Shown: in pieces, positions 33,225 to 40,362 of the stretch | How positions within the stretch are numbered: position 1 is the first letter of the stretch | Layout: every line of letters starts with the position of its first letter | Source of the DNA: Fictibacillus sp. FJAT-27399 | Lineage (GTDB): Bacteria; Bacillota; Bacilli; Bacillales; Fictibacillaceae | Direction: 5' to 3' | Assembly (NCBI RefSeq): GCF_001510655.1 | Contig: NZ_LMVC01000005.1 | Span: 14,411 to 78,410 of the forward strand | Length of the DNA: 64,000 nt | Position numbers and translations under genes: made by a program | The notes under the pieces: generated by a model | Told to the model about the DNA's origin: nothing | Seen by the model: only the letters and a program-made list of their open reading frames with translations | The model's database searches: none

Positions 33225-33713
33225 CTACCTTTTTCTTCTTAGAATATTATTTTCAACAATGCGGTAGATAAGTGCACACAGTTTAAACACCACAAGGCCG
33301 ACCATCGTTCCGAATCCATTCAATAGGATGTCGTCTATATCAAAGATCCGGTGAGCGTAATTATATTGGATGACTTCAATTACAGAGCTCGTCCCAAATC
33401 CAATCATAAACATGAGCCACCATTTAGATAACGAACGGTTAATCAACGGTGGCAGAAAGCCCAGCGGAAAGAAAAGAATGACATTGCCAATTATATTTTT
33501 AAAAATCAGCCAGTAGTCACGGCTCTTCCACATTAATCGAATACTGTCAAAGAGCACAAGGTTCATTGATTTTCCATACACATAGTGGTTGTATGTAAAC
33601 AACGTTGCATAAATCAGAATAGCCAAATACCCTAGGAACATAAGCCAACCGATATTTCTCCATCTTAGCCGGGCTTTTTTCTTGTTGAGCTTTTTGTTCT
33701 TCTTCATCATCAT
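33225..33713 (-). CDS. VanZ family membrane protein
   Basis: A 162-residue membrane protein with a Lys/Arg-rich N-terminus and four hydrophobic segments. The VanZ signature is present: NIIGNVILFFPLGFLPPL, then SSVIEVIQ and a RIFDIDDILLNGFGTMVG block. VanZ relatives can raise tolerance to glycopeptides, but most chromosomal members have no known function. Start is uncertain within MMMKK. It is monocistronic as far as seen. Confidence 0.8.
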   Translation of the reverse strand: MMMKKNKKLNKKKARLRWRNIGWLMFLGYLAILIYATLFTYNHYVYGKSMNLVLFDSIRLMWKSRDYWLIFKNIIGNVILFFPLGFLPPLINRSLSKWWLMFMIGFGTSSVIEVIQYNYAHRIFDIDDILLNGFGTMVGLVVFKLCALIYRIVENNILRRKR

Positions 33714-33838
33714 TCTCCATTCACGTGCTTAATCCCGGCCAATTGCATGACATTTCATTTGAGTCAGCTCAAAAAGCCCCGTCCATTATACCATATGATA
33801 TCCGTATGTAATCATGCATGAAGATGTTAATTTGTCCA

Positions 33839-33866
33839 AAAAAAGCCGCCAATGAGGCGGCTTTTC
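33839..33866 (-). terminator. Intrinsic terminator of yfkH
   Basis: AAAAGCCGCC and GGCGGCTTTT form a hairpin with a T tract on the minus strand. Confidence 0.8.
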
Positions 33867-33876
33867 ATCGAAAATC

Positions 33877-34752
33877 TTATTTGGTTTTTGTCAATAAACC
33901 CTTCTCATATGCCTGGTCAATCTTGAACTTATGAAACGTAGCATTAATGACACCGCCAAGGATGATGACCATCCCCGTTAAATAAAACCATAGCATGAGT
34001 ACGATAATGGCTCCCAGGCTCCCATATGTGGCTGAATAATTGCCGAAGCTGTCAACATAAAAAGCAAAGCAAAGTGAGACAAGCAGCCAGGCAACGGTAG
34101 AAAAAATGGCACCGTACCAGACTTCACGATATTTCAGCCGTTTGCAAGGCCCCATAAAGTACAATACAGAAAAAACAATTGCAATAACCACAAAACTGAT
34201 AACCCATCTCAACAAGCTCCACATGCTCAGGAAGAACTGATCGAGTCCCAGATAAGAGAAGATAAATTCCCCAAGCATTTTTCCGAAGACAGGAAGAACC
34301 AAAGAAACAACGATAGAGATAATTAATCCAATGGTAAGAAAGATAGCCAAAATCCTTGCCGTGATAAACGAACGGCATTCTTCCACACCATAGGCTTCAT
34401 TTAATGCTTTAATCACTGCATTGACTCCATTAGAGGCTGACCAGAGGGAGGCGATAATCCCGAAAGAAAGCAGCCCGCCTTTTTTAGATTCAAGCACAGC
34501 CTTCAGGTTCTCTCTAATCAACTCCATCGATTGTCCAGGTACGACATTATTAAGAACTTTTACAGCGTCTTCCGGAGAAATAAAGATACCGCCAAGGGTT
34601 ATTAAAAAGATGAGAAACGGAAAAAGCGACAGCAAAAAATAATATGCCAGCTGCGCAGCCAGATCAGGAACACCACTCTTTTTAAAACTGTGCATAAATT
34701 CAATGGCAAATGACTTTGGAGATATATTCTTAAGTTCATGGAACAATTTCAT
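33877..34752 (-). CDS. yfkH: YihY/UPF0761 family membrane protein (YfkH)
   Basis: A 291-residue membrane protein with about six membrane segments. It contains LAAQLAYYFLLSLFPFLIFL, SLWSASNGVNAVIKALNEAYG and GSLGAIIVLMLWFYLTGMVIILGGVINA, all hallmarks of the YihY family once mislabelled ribonuclease BN. B. subtilis YfkH belongs here. Function unknown. ATG 34752 is chosen because GAGGTG lies six bases ahead; the GTG at 34761 is part of that site. Confidence 0.82.
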   Translation of the reverse strand: MKLFHELKNISPKSFAIEFMHSFKKSGVPDLAAQLAYYFLLSLFPFLIFLITLGGIFISPEDAVKVLNNVVPGQSMELIRENLKAVLESKKGGLLSFGIIASLWSASNGVNAVIKALNEAYGVEECRSFITARILAIFLTIGLIISIVVSLVLPVFGKMLGEFIFSYLGLDQFFLSMWSLLRWVISFVVIAIVFSVLYFMGPCKRLKYREVWYGAIFSTVAWLLVSLCFAFYVDSFGNYSATYGSLGAIIVLMLWFYLTGMVIILGGVINATFHKFKIDQAYEKGLLTKTK

Positions 34753-34794
34753 CTGTTTCACCTCGCTGCTTTAAACGATCCGTATACTGAAAAA

Positions 34795-34822
34795 AGAAGG
34801 GCAACTTAATAGCTGCCCTCAT
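34795..34822 (-). terminator. Intrinsic terminator at the end of the YtxH-like gene
   Basis: On the minus strand GGGCA and TGCCC flank a loop and are followed by TTCTTTTTTC. It overlaps the last codons. Confidence 0.55.
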
Positions 34823-35315
34823 TTGGTGTAACCACATGCGGTTTGTTTTGAAGGTCGGAATAAGATGGAGCTGTAATCGAATCCTTTTCGCTTACTTCGC
34901 CCACAACATCTTTACCATGCTCTTTAACGTCCTGTCCTGCACCTTTCAACTTACTTCCTATTTTTACAAGCTCACTGCTTGCCCCTCTTACTTGCTGCAT
35001 GGCTTCCATTGATGTATTTTTCACATCTTCCATTGTCGACATGAGCTGTTTGATATCATCCATCACATCGCTCACGGCTGAAGACGCGGATTGGAAAGTT
35101 TCTTTTACTCCGCCTGTGAGCGATTGAGGATTATCCTTTACATTTTTTGCAATAGTAACTGTCTGATCTTTTACATCTAACGTTTTACGTTTTACGGTTT
35201 GCCGGGTAGAGCGGTCAAGCATAGCAATTGCTGCTCCCACTGCTGCTCCAATGAGGAGTCCCTTCACAAGCTTGCTGTCATTTCTTTCATAAGTATCAAA
35301 TGTTTTGTACGCCAT
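34806..35315 (-). CDS. YtxH-domain general stress protein
   Basis: A 169-residue protein. Residues ~18-35 (LVKGLLIGAAVGAAIAML) are a YtxH-type membrane segment, followed by a long soluble helix-rich region with repeated VKE/VKD/VKN units and a hydrophilic tail. B. subtilis ytxH belongs to the SigB regulon, and a SigB promoter is visible upstream here (35362-35387). The biochemical role is unknown. It is divergent from a second SigB-type stress gene. Confidence 0.75.
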   Translation of the reverse strand: MAYKTFDTYERNDSKLVKGLLIGAAVGAAIAMLDRSTRQTVKRKTLDVKDQTVTIAKNVKDNPQSLTGGVKETFQSASSAVSDVMDDIKQLMSTMEDVKNTSMEAMQQVRGASSELVKIGSKLKGAGQDVKEHGKDVVGEVSEKDSITAPSYSDLQNKPHVVTPNEGSY

Positions 35316-35361
35316 ATAAACATCTCTCCTTTATATTAAAGTACCATTTAGTATGGTTTAC

Positions 35362-35387
35362 ATTCCCTATGGTTGGAACAAAAAAAC
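35362..35387 (-). promoter_or_regulatory. SigB promoter of the YtxH-like gene
   Basis: On the minus strand GTTTTT (35387-35382) and GGGAAT (35367-35362) are 14 bp apart, one base off the GGGTAT consensus and close to GTTTAA. Confidence 0.6.
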
Positions 35388-35401
35388 ATTTTTTTGTTTT
35401 T

Positions 35402-35427
35402 GTTTATTTTTTTAAAGTGATGGGTAT
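35402..35427 (+). promoter_or_regulatory. SigB promoter of the GlsB-like gene
   Basis: GTTTAT (35402-35407) and GGGTAT (35422-35427), spaced 14 bp, fit the SigB consensus GTTTAA/GGGTAT almost exactly. It lies back to back with the promoter at 35362-35387. Confidence 0.75.
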
Positions 35428-35480
35428 CTTAACGGTACAGCACAATAACAAAACAAAATTTTAAAGGAGGAACACACGAG

Positions 35481-35735
35481 ATGAGTTTTCTTTGGGCACT
35501 TATTATAGGTGGTATTATTGGTTGGTTAGCAGGAGTAATTACAGGACGTGACGTTCCGGGTGGAATCATCGGAAACATCATTGCCGGTTTTGTCGGTGCG
35601 TGGCTTGGAGGATTAGTCCTTGGAGATTGGGGTCCTGATGTAGCTGGATTTGCTATCGTACCAGCCATTATTGGAGCAATAGTCGTAGTATTAATCGTCA
35701 GTGCCATCCTTCGTGGTATGAGACGAAACGCATAA
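35481..35735 (+). CDS. GlsB/YeaQ/YmgE family stress response membrane protein
   Basis: An 84-residue membrane protein with three Gly-rich membrane segments: WALIIGGIIGWLAGVITGRD, then GGIIGNIIAGFVGAWLGGLV and VPAIIGAIVVVLIVSAI. This is the transglycosylase-associated (GlsB/YeaQ/YmgE) family, whose members rise in stress; B. subtilis YwzA is a SigB-dependent member. AAAGGAGG precedes ATG. A SigB promoter lies ~55 bp upstream. Repeat family A copy 3 begins just after the stop and can terminate the transcript. Confidence 0.85.
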   Translation: MSFLWALIIGGIIGWLAGVITGRDVPGGIIGNIIAGFVGAWLGGLVLGDWGPDVAGFAIVPAIIGAIVVVLIVSAILRGMRRNA

Positions 35736-35740
35736 CCATC

Positions 35741-35979
35741 AAAAAAAGGGGCTGTCCTGAAAGTCGAAAATTGACCTTCAGGCAGCTCCTTTGACGTGAA
35801 AAATCTTCAATGAAAAGTTGATTGGAGTGCAAGGTGCGAGACTCCTGCGGGACTAGCGTGACAGGTGAGACTCCCGCAGGCGCTTGCGCCAAGAGGCTCA
35901 CCGCACGCCCCGCGGAAAGCGAGCAGCCTGGAGCGGAGATCAACAGCTATCAGACTTCTTGGACAGCCCCTTTTTTTTA
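35741..35979 (-). repeat. Repeat family A, copy 3 (short form, inverted, ~239 bp)
   Basis: The same element in opposite orientation: it starts with GGGGCTGTCCTGAAAGTC and ends in CAGACTTCTTGGACAGCCCC. It lacks two inner blocks seen in copies 2 and 5 (the GGCGTGAACGCC hairpin and the ATCGCACGAAGAAAATGTGA segment), so it may be close to the ancestral form. It lies between convergent genes and supplies hairpins for both. Confidence 0.85.
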
Positions 35980-36408
35980 GTTTCCAAAATCCTTTTTAAA
36001 AACATGGCTGACACAGTCATATCCCATCTTGCCTTCATAGAAGCGATGGGCATCTTTTCTGGCAATTCCTGATGACAGAGCCACGCAGTTGCAGCTGTTA
36101 TGAAGAGCAAATGATTCGATAAACGAAAGAAGTTCTTCCCCGAACCCTCTTGAGCGAAGGTTTCCGTCAGTCACCAAATCATACACCCACACATGTTTAC
36201 CGTAATAAAGGTTTGTCATGATGGCAAAACCAGCTACAGCCACAAGTGTTTCATCATCATAACAGCCAAGCAGCGTATACCCGTTAGTCTGCATTTCTTC
36301 ATTTAAAGCAAGATATAACGCCTCGGTTAAATGCGGACGAAGCTGTTTCATAACAGGAAAAGCTTCTTTTACTTCTTTTTCCGTTGAAAGTTGACGTATG
36401 ATCCCCAT
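35977..36408 (-). CDS. GNAT family N-acetyltransferase
   Basis: A 143-residue acetyltransferase. [29 protein letters not shown] holds the acetyl-CoA motif (RSRGFG), followed by [29 protein letters not shown], a typical GNAT end. The substrate is unknown. Its stop codon touches the end of repeat family A copy 3. It lies 14 bp after yfkJ and may be co-transcribed with it. Confidence 0.8.
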   Translation of the reverse strand: MGIIRQLSTEKEVKEAFPVMKQLRPHLTEALYLALNEEMQTNGYTLLGCYDDETLVAVAGFAIMTNLYYGKHVWVYDLVTDGNLRSRGFGEELLSFIESFALHNSCNCVALSSGIARKDAHRFYEGKMGYDCVSHVFKKDFGN

Positions 36409-36421
36409 TCAGCCATCTCCT

Positions 36422-36892
36422 CTACAAGTTTTCGCGGACCGCTATATCTTCAAGCAAATGATGGCATCCCTCTGTGACCAGTTCATAAACCTCATCAAAG
36501 TTTCCTGTAAAATAAGGATCCGGCACATCTTCTGCCTTACTTTCAGGAACATAATCCATCAGCCTTGCCACATGGTTCGCAGGTACATGGCCTGCCAGCT
36601 GCTGAAGATCACCGATATTTTTAGCATCCATCCCGATAACAAAGTCATATTCCGTAAGATCTCCAGCCACAACCTGCCTTGCTTTCAATCCATCAAAAGA
36701 AATATTTTTCTTCGTTAATAAATCCCGTGTTCCTTCATGCGGCGGTTCACCGACATGCCAGTTTCCCGTTCCGGCAGAGTCCACTGAAATCTTGTCATCC
36801 AAGCCTTTTTTTTGGACCATATCCTTGAATATCGCTTCAGCCATAGGTGAACGGCATATATTTCCAAGACATACAAATAAAACTTTAACCAT
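36422..36892 (-). CDS. yfkJ: Low-molecular-weight protein-tyrosine phosphatase YfkJ
   Basis: A 156-residue enzyme. The P-loop CLGNICRSP (CX5R-S form) is at residues 8-16, and the general-acid motif DPYFTGNFDEVY is near the C-terminus. It removes phosphate from phosphotyrosine; B. subtilis YfkJ is implicated in stress resistance. ATG 36892 follows GGGGGATT and gives the usual start MVKVLFVCLGN; 25 further codons are open but unsupported. It is divergent from the sirtuin gene. Confidence 0.88.
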   Translation of the reverse strand: MVKVLFVCLGNICRSPMAEAIFKDMVQKKGLDDKISVDSAGTGNWHVGEPPHEGTRDLLTKKNISFDGLKARQVVAGDLTEYDFVIGMDAKNIGDLQQLAGHVPANHVARLMDYVPESKAEDVPDPYFTGNFDEVYELVTEGCHHLLEDIAVRENL

Positions 36893-37006
36893 AGTAATCC
36901 CCCATCTATTTATTGCTGTTACATTAAAGTATACCGTTAATTGTGTAAAAACATAAGGAGAACTCATTTACCTATATTATAATTGCAGTAAAAAGGAGAT
37001 GAGCGG

Positions 37007-37732
37007 ATGGCAAATCGACAAGCACTTGAACAGCTTGCTGAATGGATCAAAGGTTCATCGTATACCGTTCTGTTAACTGGGGCTGGAATGTCAACCGAGA
37101 GCGGGATACCGGATTTCAGATCCCAGAACGGATTATGGAAAAATTACGATCCCGCCTATGTATCGTCAGTTGAAGCACTACACCGCCATTATGATGTATT
37201 TCATGAATTTTACTCACTGCGGCTCAATGACATGGAACGATTAAAGCCTCATAGCGGATACAGTATCCTGTCAAAATGGCAGCAGCAGTCTATGGTTCAT
37301 GCGGTAGCCACACAAAATGTGGATGGGTTTCATAAAAAGTCCGGTGCACATCATGTTTTTGAACTACATGGTTCTCTTGATGAGATTTATTGTCATGAGT
37401 GTGGATCCGCTCATTCCCGTGAAAATTTCAGAAAAGGAGAACCCTGTGATTGCGGCGGCAGGCTCCGGCCCGGAATTGTGCTGTTTGGAGAACTTTTGCC
37501 TGAAAAAACATGGGAAAGCGCCCTGGCTTCCATTGAAAAGGCAGACCTTGTGATCGTCATCGGCACAAGCCTGCAGGTTTATCCCGTTAATCAGCTCCCT
37601 TCCTTAACCTCCGGAAAAACAGTTCTGATCAACAGAGAACCGACCACACTCGATCATCTTTTTACTATGGTCATACATTCCGGCGCAAAGGACACATTGA
37701 TTCAATTGGATGAAATTATTCAGGATACATAA
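37007..37732 (+). CDS. srtN: Sir2 family NAD-dependent protein deacylase
   Basis: A 241-residue sirtuin. Motifs: GAGMSTESGIPDFRS (NAD site), TQNVDGFH, catalytic His in ELHGSL, zinc cysteines CHEC and CDC, RPGIVLFGELLP and GTSLQVYP. Sirtuins remove acyl groups from lysines using NAD; B. subtilis SrtN deacetylates acetyl-CoA synthetase among others. The zinc module is short. AAAAAGGAGATGAGCGG precedes ATG. Its stop is immediately followed by repeat family A copy 4, which can serve as terminator. The symbol follows the B. subtilis sirtuin and is not proven orthologous. Confidence 0.85.
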   Translation: MANRQALEQLAEWIKGSSYTVLLTGAGMSTESGIPDFRSQNGLWKNYDPAYVSSVEALHRHYDVFHEFYSLRLNDMERLKPHSGYSILSKWQQQSMVHAVATQNVDGFHKKSGAHHVFELHGSLDEIYCHECGSAHSRENFRKGEPCDCGGRLRPGIVLFGELLPEKTWESALASIEKADLVIVIGTSLQVYPVNQLPSLTSGKTVLINREPTTLDHLFTMVIHSGAKDTLIQLDEIIQDT

Positions 37733-37873
37733 AAAAGGGGCTGTCCAAGAAGTCTGTAAGCTGTTGATTTCCGTTCCAGGCTGCTCGCTTCAATTAACTT
37801 TTCATTGAAGATTTTTCAAGCCAAAAAGGGGCTGCCTGAAGGTCAATTTTCGACTTTCTGGACAGCCCCTTTT
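37733..37873 (+). repeat. Repeat family A, copy 4 (internally deleted, ~141 bp)
   Basis: Both termini are present (GGGGCTGTCCAAGAAGTCTG and GACTTTCTGGACAGCCCC), but the core from the TTTCCGCGGA region to the ATTCATTTTCGAGG region is missing; GCTGCTCGCTT joins directly to CAATTAACTTTTCATTGAAG. It begins at the base after the sirtuin stop. Confidence 0.85.
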
Positions 37874-37879
37874 CATTGT

Positions 37880-38287
37880 TTATCTGCTGTCGGGTACAGC
37901 TTTTACAAAATAATTTCGGGAACGAGGTCCGTCAAACTCGCAAAAATAAATTCCCTGCCATGTGCCAAGCACTAAATCGCCATTATGAATAAAAACCATC
38001 TGTGAAGTTCCTACTGTACTCGCTTTTAAATGTGACGCTGTGTTGCCTTCCGCATGCCGGTACTTTGGATGCTCCCAAGGATAAACCTCATCCAGCCTCA
38101 TCAGCATGTCCGACTTCACATCAGGATCAGCATTCTCATTGATTGTTATCCCCGCAGTAGTATGGGAACAATAGACATACAACAGCCCTTCCTGTACCCC
38201 TTGCTCTTGGACATAAGCACGGACCGTATCCGTTACATCGATCATTTCGTCCCGATGGTGTGTCTTTATTGTGAATTTTTGCAGCAA
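37880..38287 (-). CDS. YjbQ/UPF0047 family protein (secondary thiamine-phosphate synthase-like)
   Basis: A 135-residue protein of the YjbQ/UPF0047 family (B. subtilis YugU). YCSHTTAGITINENADPDV, then HPKYRHAEGNTASHLKAS and LGTWQGIYFCEFDGPRSR are the conserved blocks, with His residues presumed to bind metal. E. coli YjbQ has weak thiamine-phosphate synthase activity; the real function is unknown. Repeat family A copy 4 lies directly beyond its stop and may end transcription from this side too. Confidence 0.85.
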   Translation of the reverse strand: MLQKFTIKTHHRDEMIDVTDTVRAYVQEQGVQEGLLYVYCSHTTAGITINENADPDVKSDMLMRLDEVYPWEHPKYRHAEGNTASHLKASTVGTSQMVFIHNGDLVLGTWQGIYFCEFDGPRSRNYFVKAVPDSR

Positions 38288-38379
38288 AACTGATCACCTC
38301 GCTATGTTTTTCCGTTATCTTATAAACATTACCATTCTGGTTCAGCATCAAACACCAGAATAAAGAAAGGATGCTAGTT

Positions 38380-38873
38380 TTGGAACATGCCGCTTTTAAA
38401 GAACTAACCACTATACGCAAAGAACTCATCAATCACCCATTGTACAAAAAACTAACGAATGCAGAAAGGGTAAAAATTCTAATGAAGCATCATGTGTTTG
38501 CCGTTTGGGATTTCATGAGCCTCTTAAAGAAACTGCAGATCGAGCTGACCAGCGTTTCCGTTCCCTGGATGCCACAGCCACACCCGGAATACGCCCGATT
38601 CATTAATGAAATTGTATTAGGTGAAGAAACAGATGAAGATGGCGAAGGCGGTTTTATCAGCCACTTCGAACTTTACTTGAAAGCTATGAAAGAAGTGAAA
38701 GCCGATACCAATCCTATAGTGACTTATCTTACACGGGTAAAAGAAGGTGAGGATCCCCTTTTGGCCCTTGGATCGGATGCGAGAATCCTGATAAACTTCA
38801 GCAAGCCAAAACGGCTGCCATGGAATCATTGGAAATGAGAATAAAACTAGGGATGGCGTCCTTTAAGAAATAG
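38380..38873 (+). pseudogene. DUF3050 family gene with internal deletion and frameshift
   Basis: The first ~130 codons are a good DUF3050 N-terminal part: INHPLYKKLTNAERVKILMK, HHVFAVWDFMSLLKKLQ, then EETDEDGEGGFISHFELYL. Members are about 250 residues. Here the frame diverges after LLALGSDAR and ends at 38838. In the +1 frame, NPDKLQQAKTAAMESLEMRI (stop at 38873) looks like the normal C-terminal end of the family. The ~100 residues between are missing, so a deletion with frameshift has joined both ends. A TTG at 38380 after AAAGGATG is the likely original start. Confidence 0.65.
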
Positions 38874-38891
38874 AAGAATGCAAAGCATAAA

Positions 38892-38918
38892 AAAGAGCTG
38901 CCGTGTGGGCAGCTCTTT
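38892..38918. terminator. Bidirectional intrinsic terminator
   Basis: AAAGAGCTGCC and GGCAGCTCTTT pair around a short loop between the DUF3050 pseudogene and rsgA. Confidence 0.8.
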
Positions 38919-38922
38919 CCTT

Positions 38923-39984
38923 TTATTTGCGATTTACACGTGTACGGTCTCCGGCGATCTTTTTCCACTTTGCTTTTTCAGCCAGTGCGGCACGCTGGTC
39001 TTCTTTTCTTGCAAGGAAAGCCAGCTCTTTTTGCAGCTTAACATAACTGCTATAGCGGCCTTCATCCAATGTCTCATTCTTAATGGCCTTTTGAACCGCA
39101 CATCCTGGCTCGTTCGTATGGCTGCAATCCCGGAACCTGCATTGTTCAGCAAGCCCTTCAATATCTGAAAAGCTGTGCCCTACTCCTTCTTCTGCTTCCC
39201 ACAACTGCAGCTCACGCATTCCAGGAGTATCAATGACAATTCCTCCGCTTTTTAAAACGATGAGTTCGCGATGCGTCGTCGTATGCCGCCCTTTGTCATC
39301 GTCTTCCCTGATGATTTTGACATCCTGCTTCTTTTCTCCATAGAGAGCATTCGTCAACGTGGATTTACCTACCCCGGAAGAACCGAGCAAGGCAACCGTC
39401 TTACCCTCTTCAAGATAGGCGGCAAGCTGCTCCAAACCTTCTTCTTTTTCCGCACTGATTGCATGGATGGGAACACCCATCGCCACTTCTTCCACTTCCC
39501 TGAACTTTTCCTCGATATCTTCACAAAGATCAGCTTTACTTAGTACGATTACTGGGTTGGCTCCGCTTTCCCAAGCCATCAGCAAGTATCTTTCTATCCT
39601 TCTTAGATTAAAATCCGTATTTAATGCATTCACGAGTAGAACTGTGTCCACATTTGCGGCTACTATCTGCTCTTCTGTCGTATGTCCTGCCGCTTTTCTT
39701 GAAAATTTGCTTTTGCGTGGAAGAATGGCATGTATTGAAGCCTTTTTCTCCTCCGGCCTTGCCGTAATAACGACCCAATCCCCGACAGCCGGGTAATCCT
39801 GCCTTTCTGATGCCATATGGCGGAGCTTTCCGGTCACCTCGGCGAGAAGTTCCCCGTGCTCCGTGAACAATCGGTACATTCCCTTATGCTCAAGAGCCAC
39901 CCGGCCAACGGTGTAGCTTTCCTTATCGAATGATGCATATCCTTCTTCAAAAAATAGATCCCATCCTAATTGTTTTAAATTCAA
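38923..39984 (-). CDS. rsgA: Ribosome small subunit-dependent GTPase A (RsgA, long form)
   Basis: A 353-residue circularly permuted GTPase. N-terminal OB-fold, then G4 SKAD precedes G1 GSSGVGKSTLTN and G3 DTPGMRE, the permuted order of RsgA. The C-terminal zinc site is CRFRDCSHTNEPGC. RsgA helps mature the 30S subunit. The B. subtilis enzyme (YloQ) is ~300 residues and sits by prkC; this longer, isolated gene may be a second copy. The start is TTG 39984, eight bases after GGAGG; the frame is open to 39999 but overlaps the ribosome site. Confidence 0.85.
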   Translation of the reverse strand: MNLKQLGWDLFFEEGYASFDKESYTVGRVALEHKGMYRLFTEHGELLAEVTGKLRHMASERQDYPAVGDWVVITARPEEKKASIHAILPRKSKFSRKAAGHTTEEQIVAANVDTVLLVNALNTDFNLRRIERYLLMAWESGANPVIVLSKADLCEDIEEKFREVEEVAMGVPIHAISAEKEEGLEQLAAYLEEGKTVALLGSSGVGKSTLTNALYGEKKQDVKIIREDDDKGRHTTTHRELIVLKSGGIVIDTPGMRELQLWEAEEGVGHSFSDIEGLAEQCRFRDCSHTNEPGCAVQKAIKNETLDEGRYSSYVKLQKELAFLARKEDQRAALAEKAKWKKIAGDRTRVNRK

Positions 39985-40029
39985 TTTGTTTTCCTCCAAT
40001 GATTAAATGATTAATTTTATTTAAAATAA

Positions 40030-40053
40030 AAAAGACCGGCGCACCGGTCTTTT
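40030..40053. terminator. Strong hairpin upstream of rsgA
   Basis: AAAAGACCGG and CCGGTCTTTT form a 10-bp stem with a 4-nt loop. On the minus strand it can act as a second terminator behind the small unit at 40155. Confidence 0.6.
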
Positions 40054-40087
40054 GGAGATCTGCATAATGACAGAATTCCTTTGCATT

Positions 40088-40121
40088 AAAAAACCCGTGA
40101 ACTGTTCACAGCCCACGGGTA
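40088..40121 (-). terminator. Intrinsic terminator of the small unit at 40155
   Basis: On the minus strand ACCCGTG and CACGGGT enclose an inner GAACAGTTC palindrome and are followed by TTTTT. Confidence 0.75.
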
Positions 40122-40154
40122 TAATCACTTAACCATTGAAATACTTCAAAGAAA

Positions 40155-40229
40155 TTAAATGTCCTGATTCCCGGAGGGCTGTGATATGAAATTAACAACA
40201 GTAATGGCGTATTCAGTAACAATGCTCAT
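40155..40229 (-). CDS. Candidate 24-residue peptide gene
   Basis: A tiny ORF reads MSIVTEYAITVVNFISQPSG plus four residues. GGAGGT stands seven bases before ATG, a SigA promoter (40265-40294) lies 36 bp upstream and a terminator follows at 40121-40088, so a ~175-nt transcript is predicted. The peptide is hydrophobic in its first two thirds, which could suit a membrane-active toxin or signal, but no family is recognised. The opposite strand also has a 15-codon ORF with a GGAGGG site (40185-40232). It could instead be a small RNA. Confidence 0.4.
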   Translation of the reverse strand: MSIVTEYAITVVNFISQPSGNQDI

Positions 40230-40264
40230 ATAACATACCTCCTTAAAGACTCTTTAATAATCTA

Positions 40265-40294
40265 ACTATAGTATAAGTATGCAGGATTTGTAAA
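40265..40294 (-). promoter_or_regulatory. SigA promoter of the small unit at 40155
   Basis: On the minus strand TTTACA (40294-40289) and TATAGT (40270-40265) are 18 bp apart. Confidence 0.5.
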
Positions 40295-40362
40295 TAGGTT
40301 ATTCAAAAATTCAAAAAATAAACCTGAATGGCTCTTAGTGGGCCATTCAGGTTCTTTTTTAA

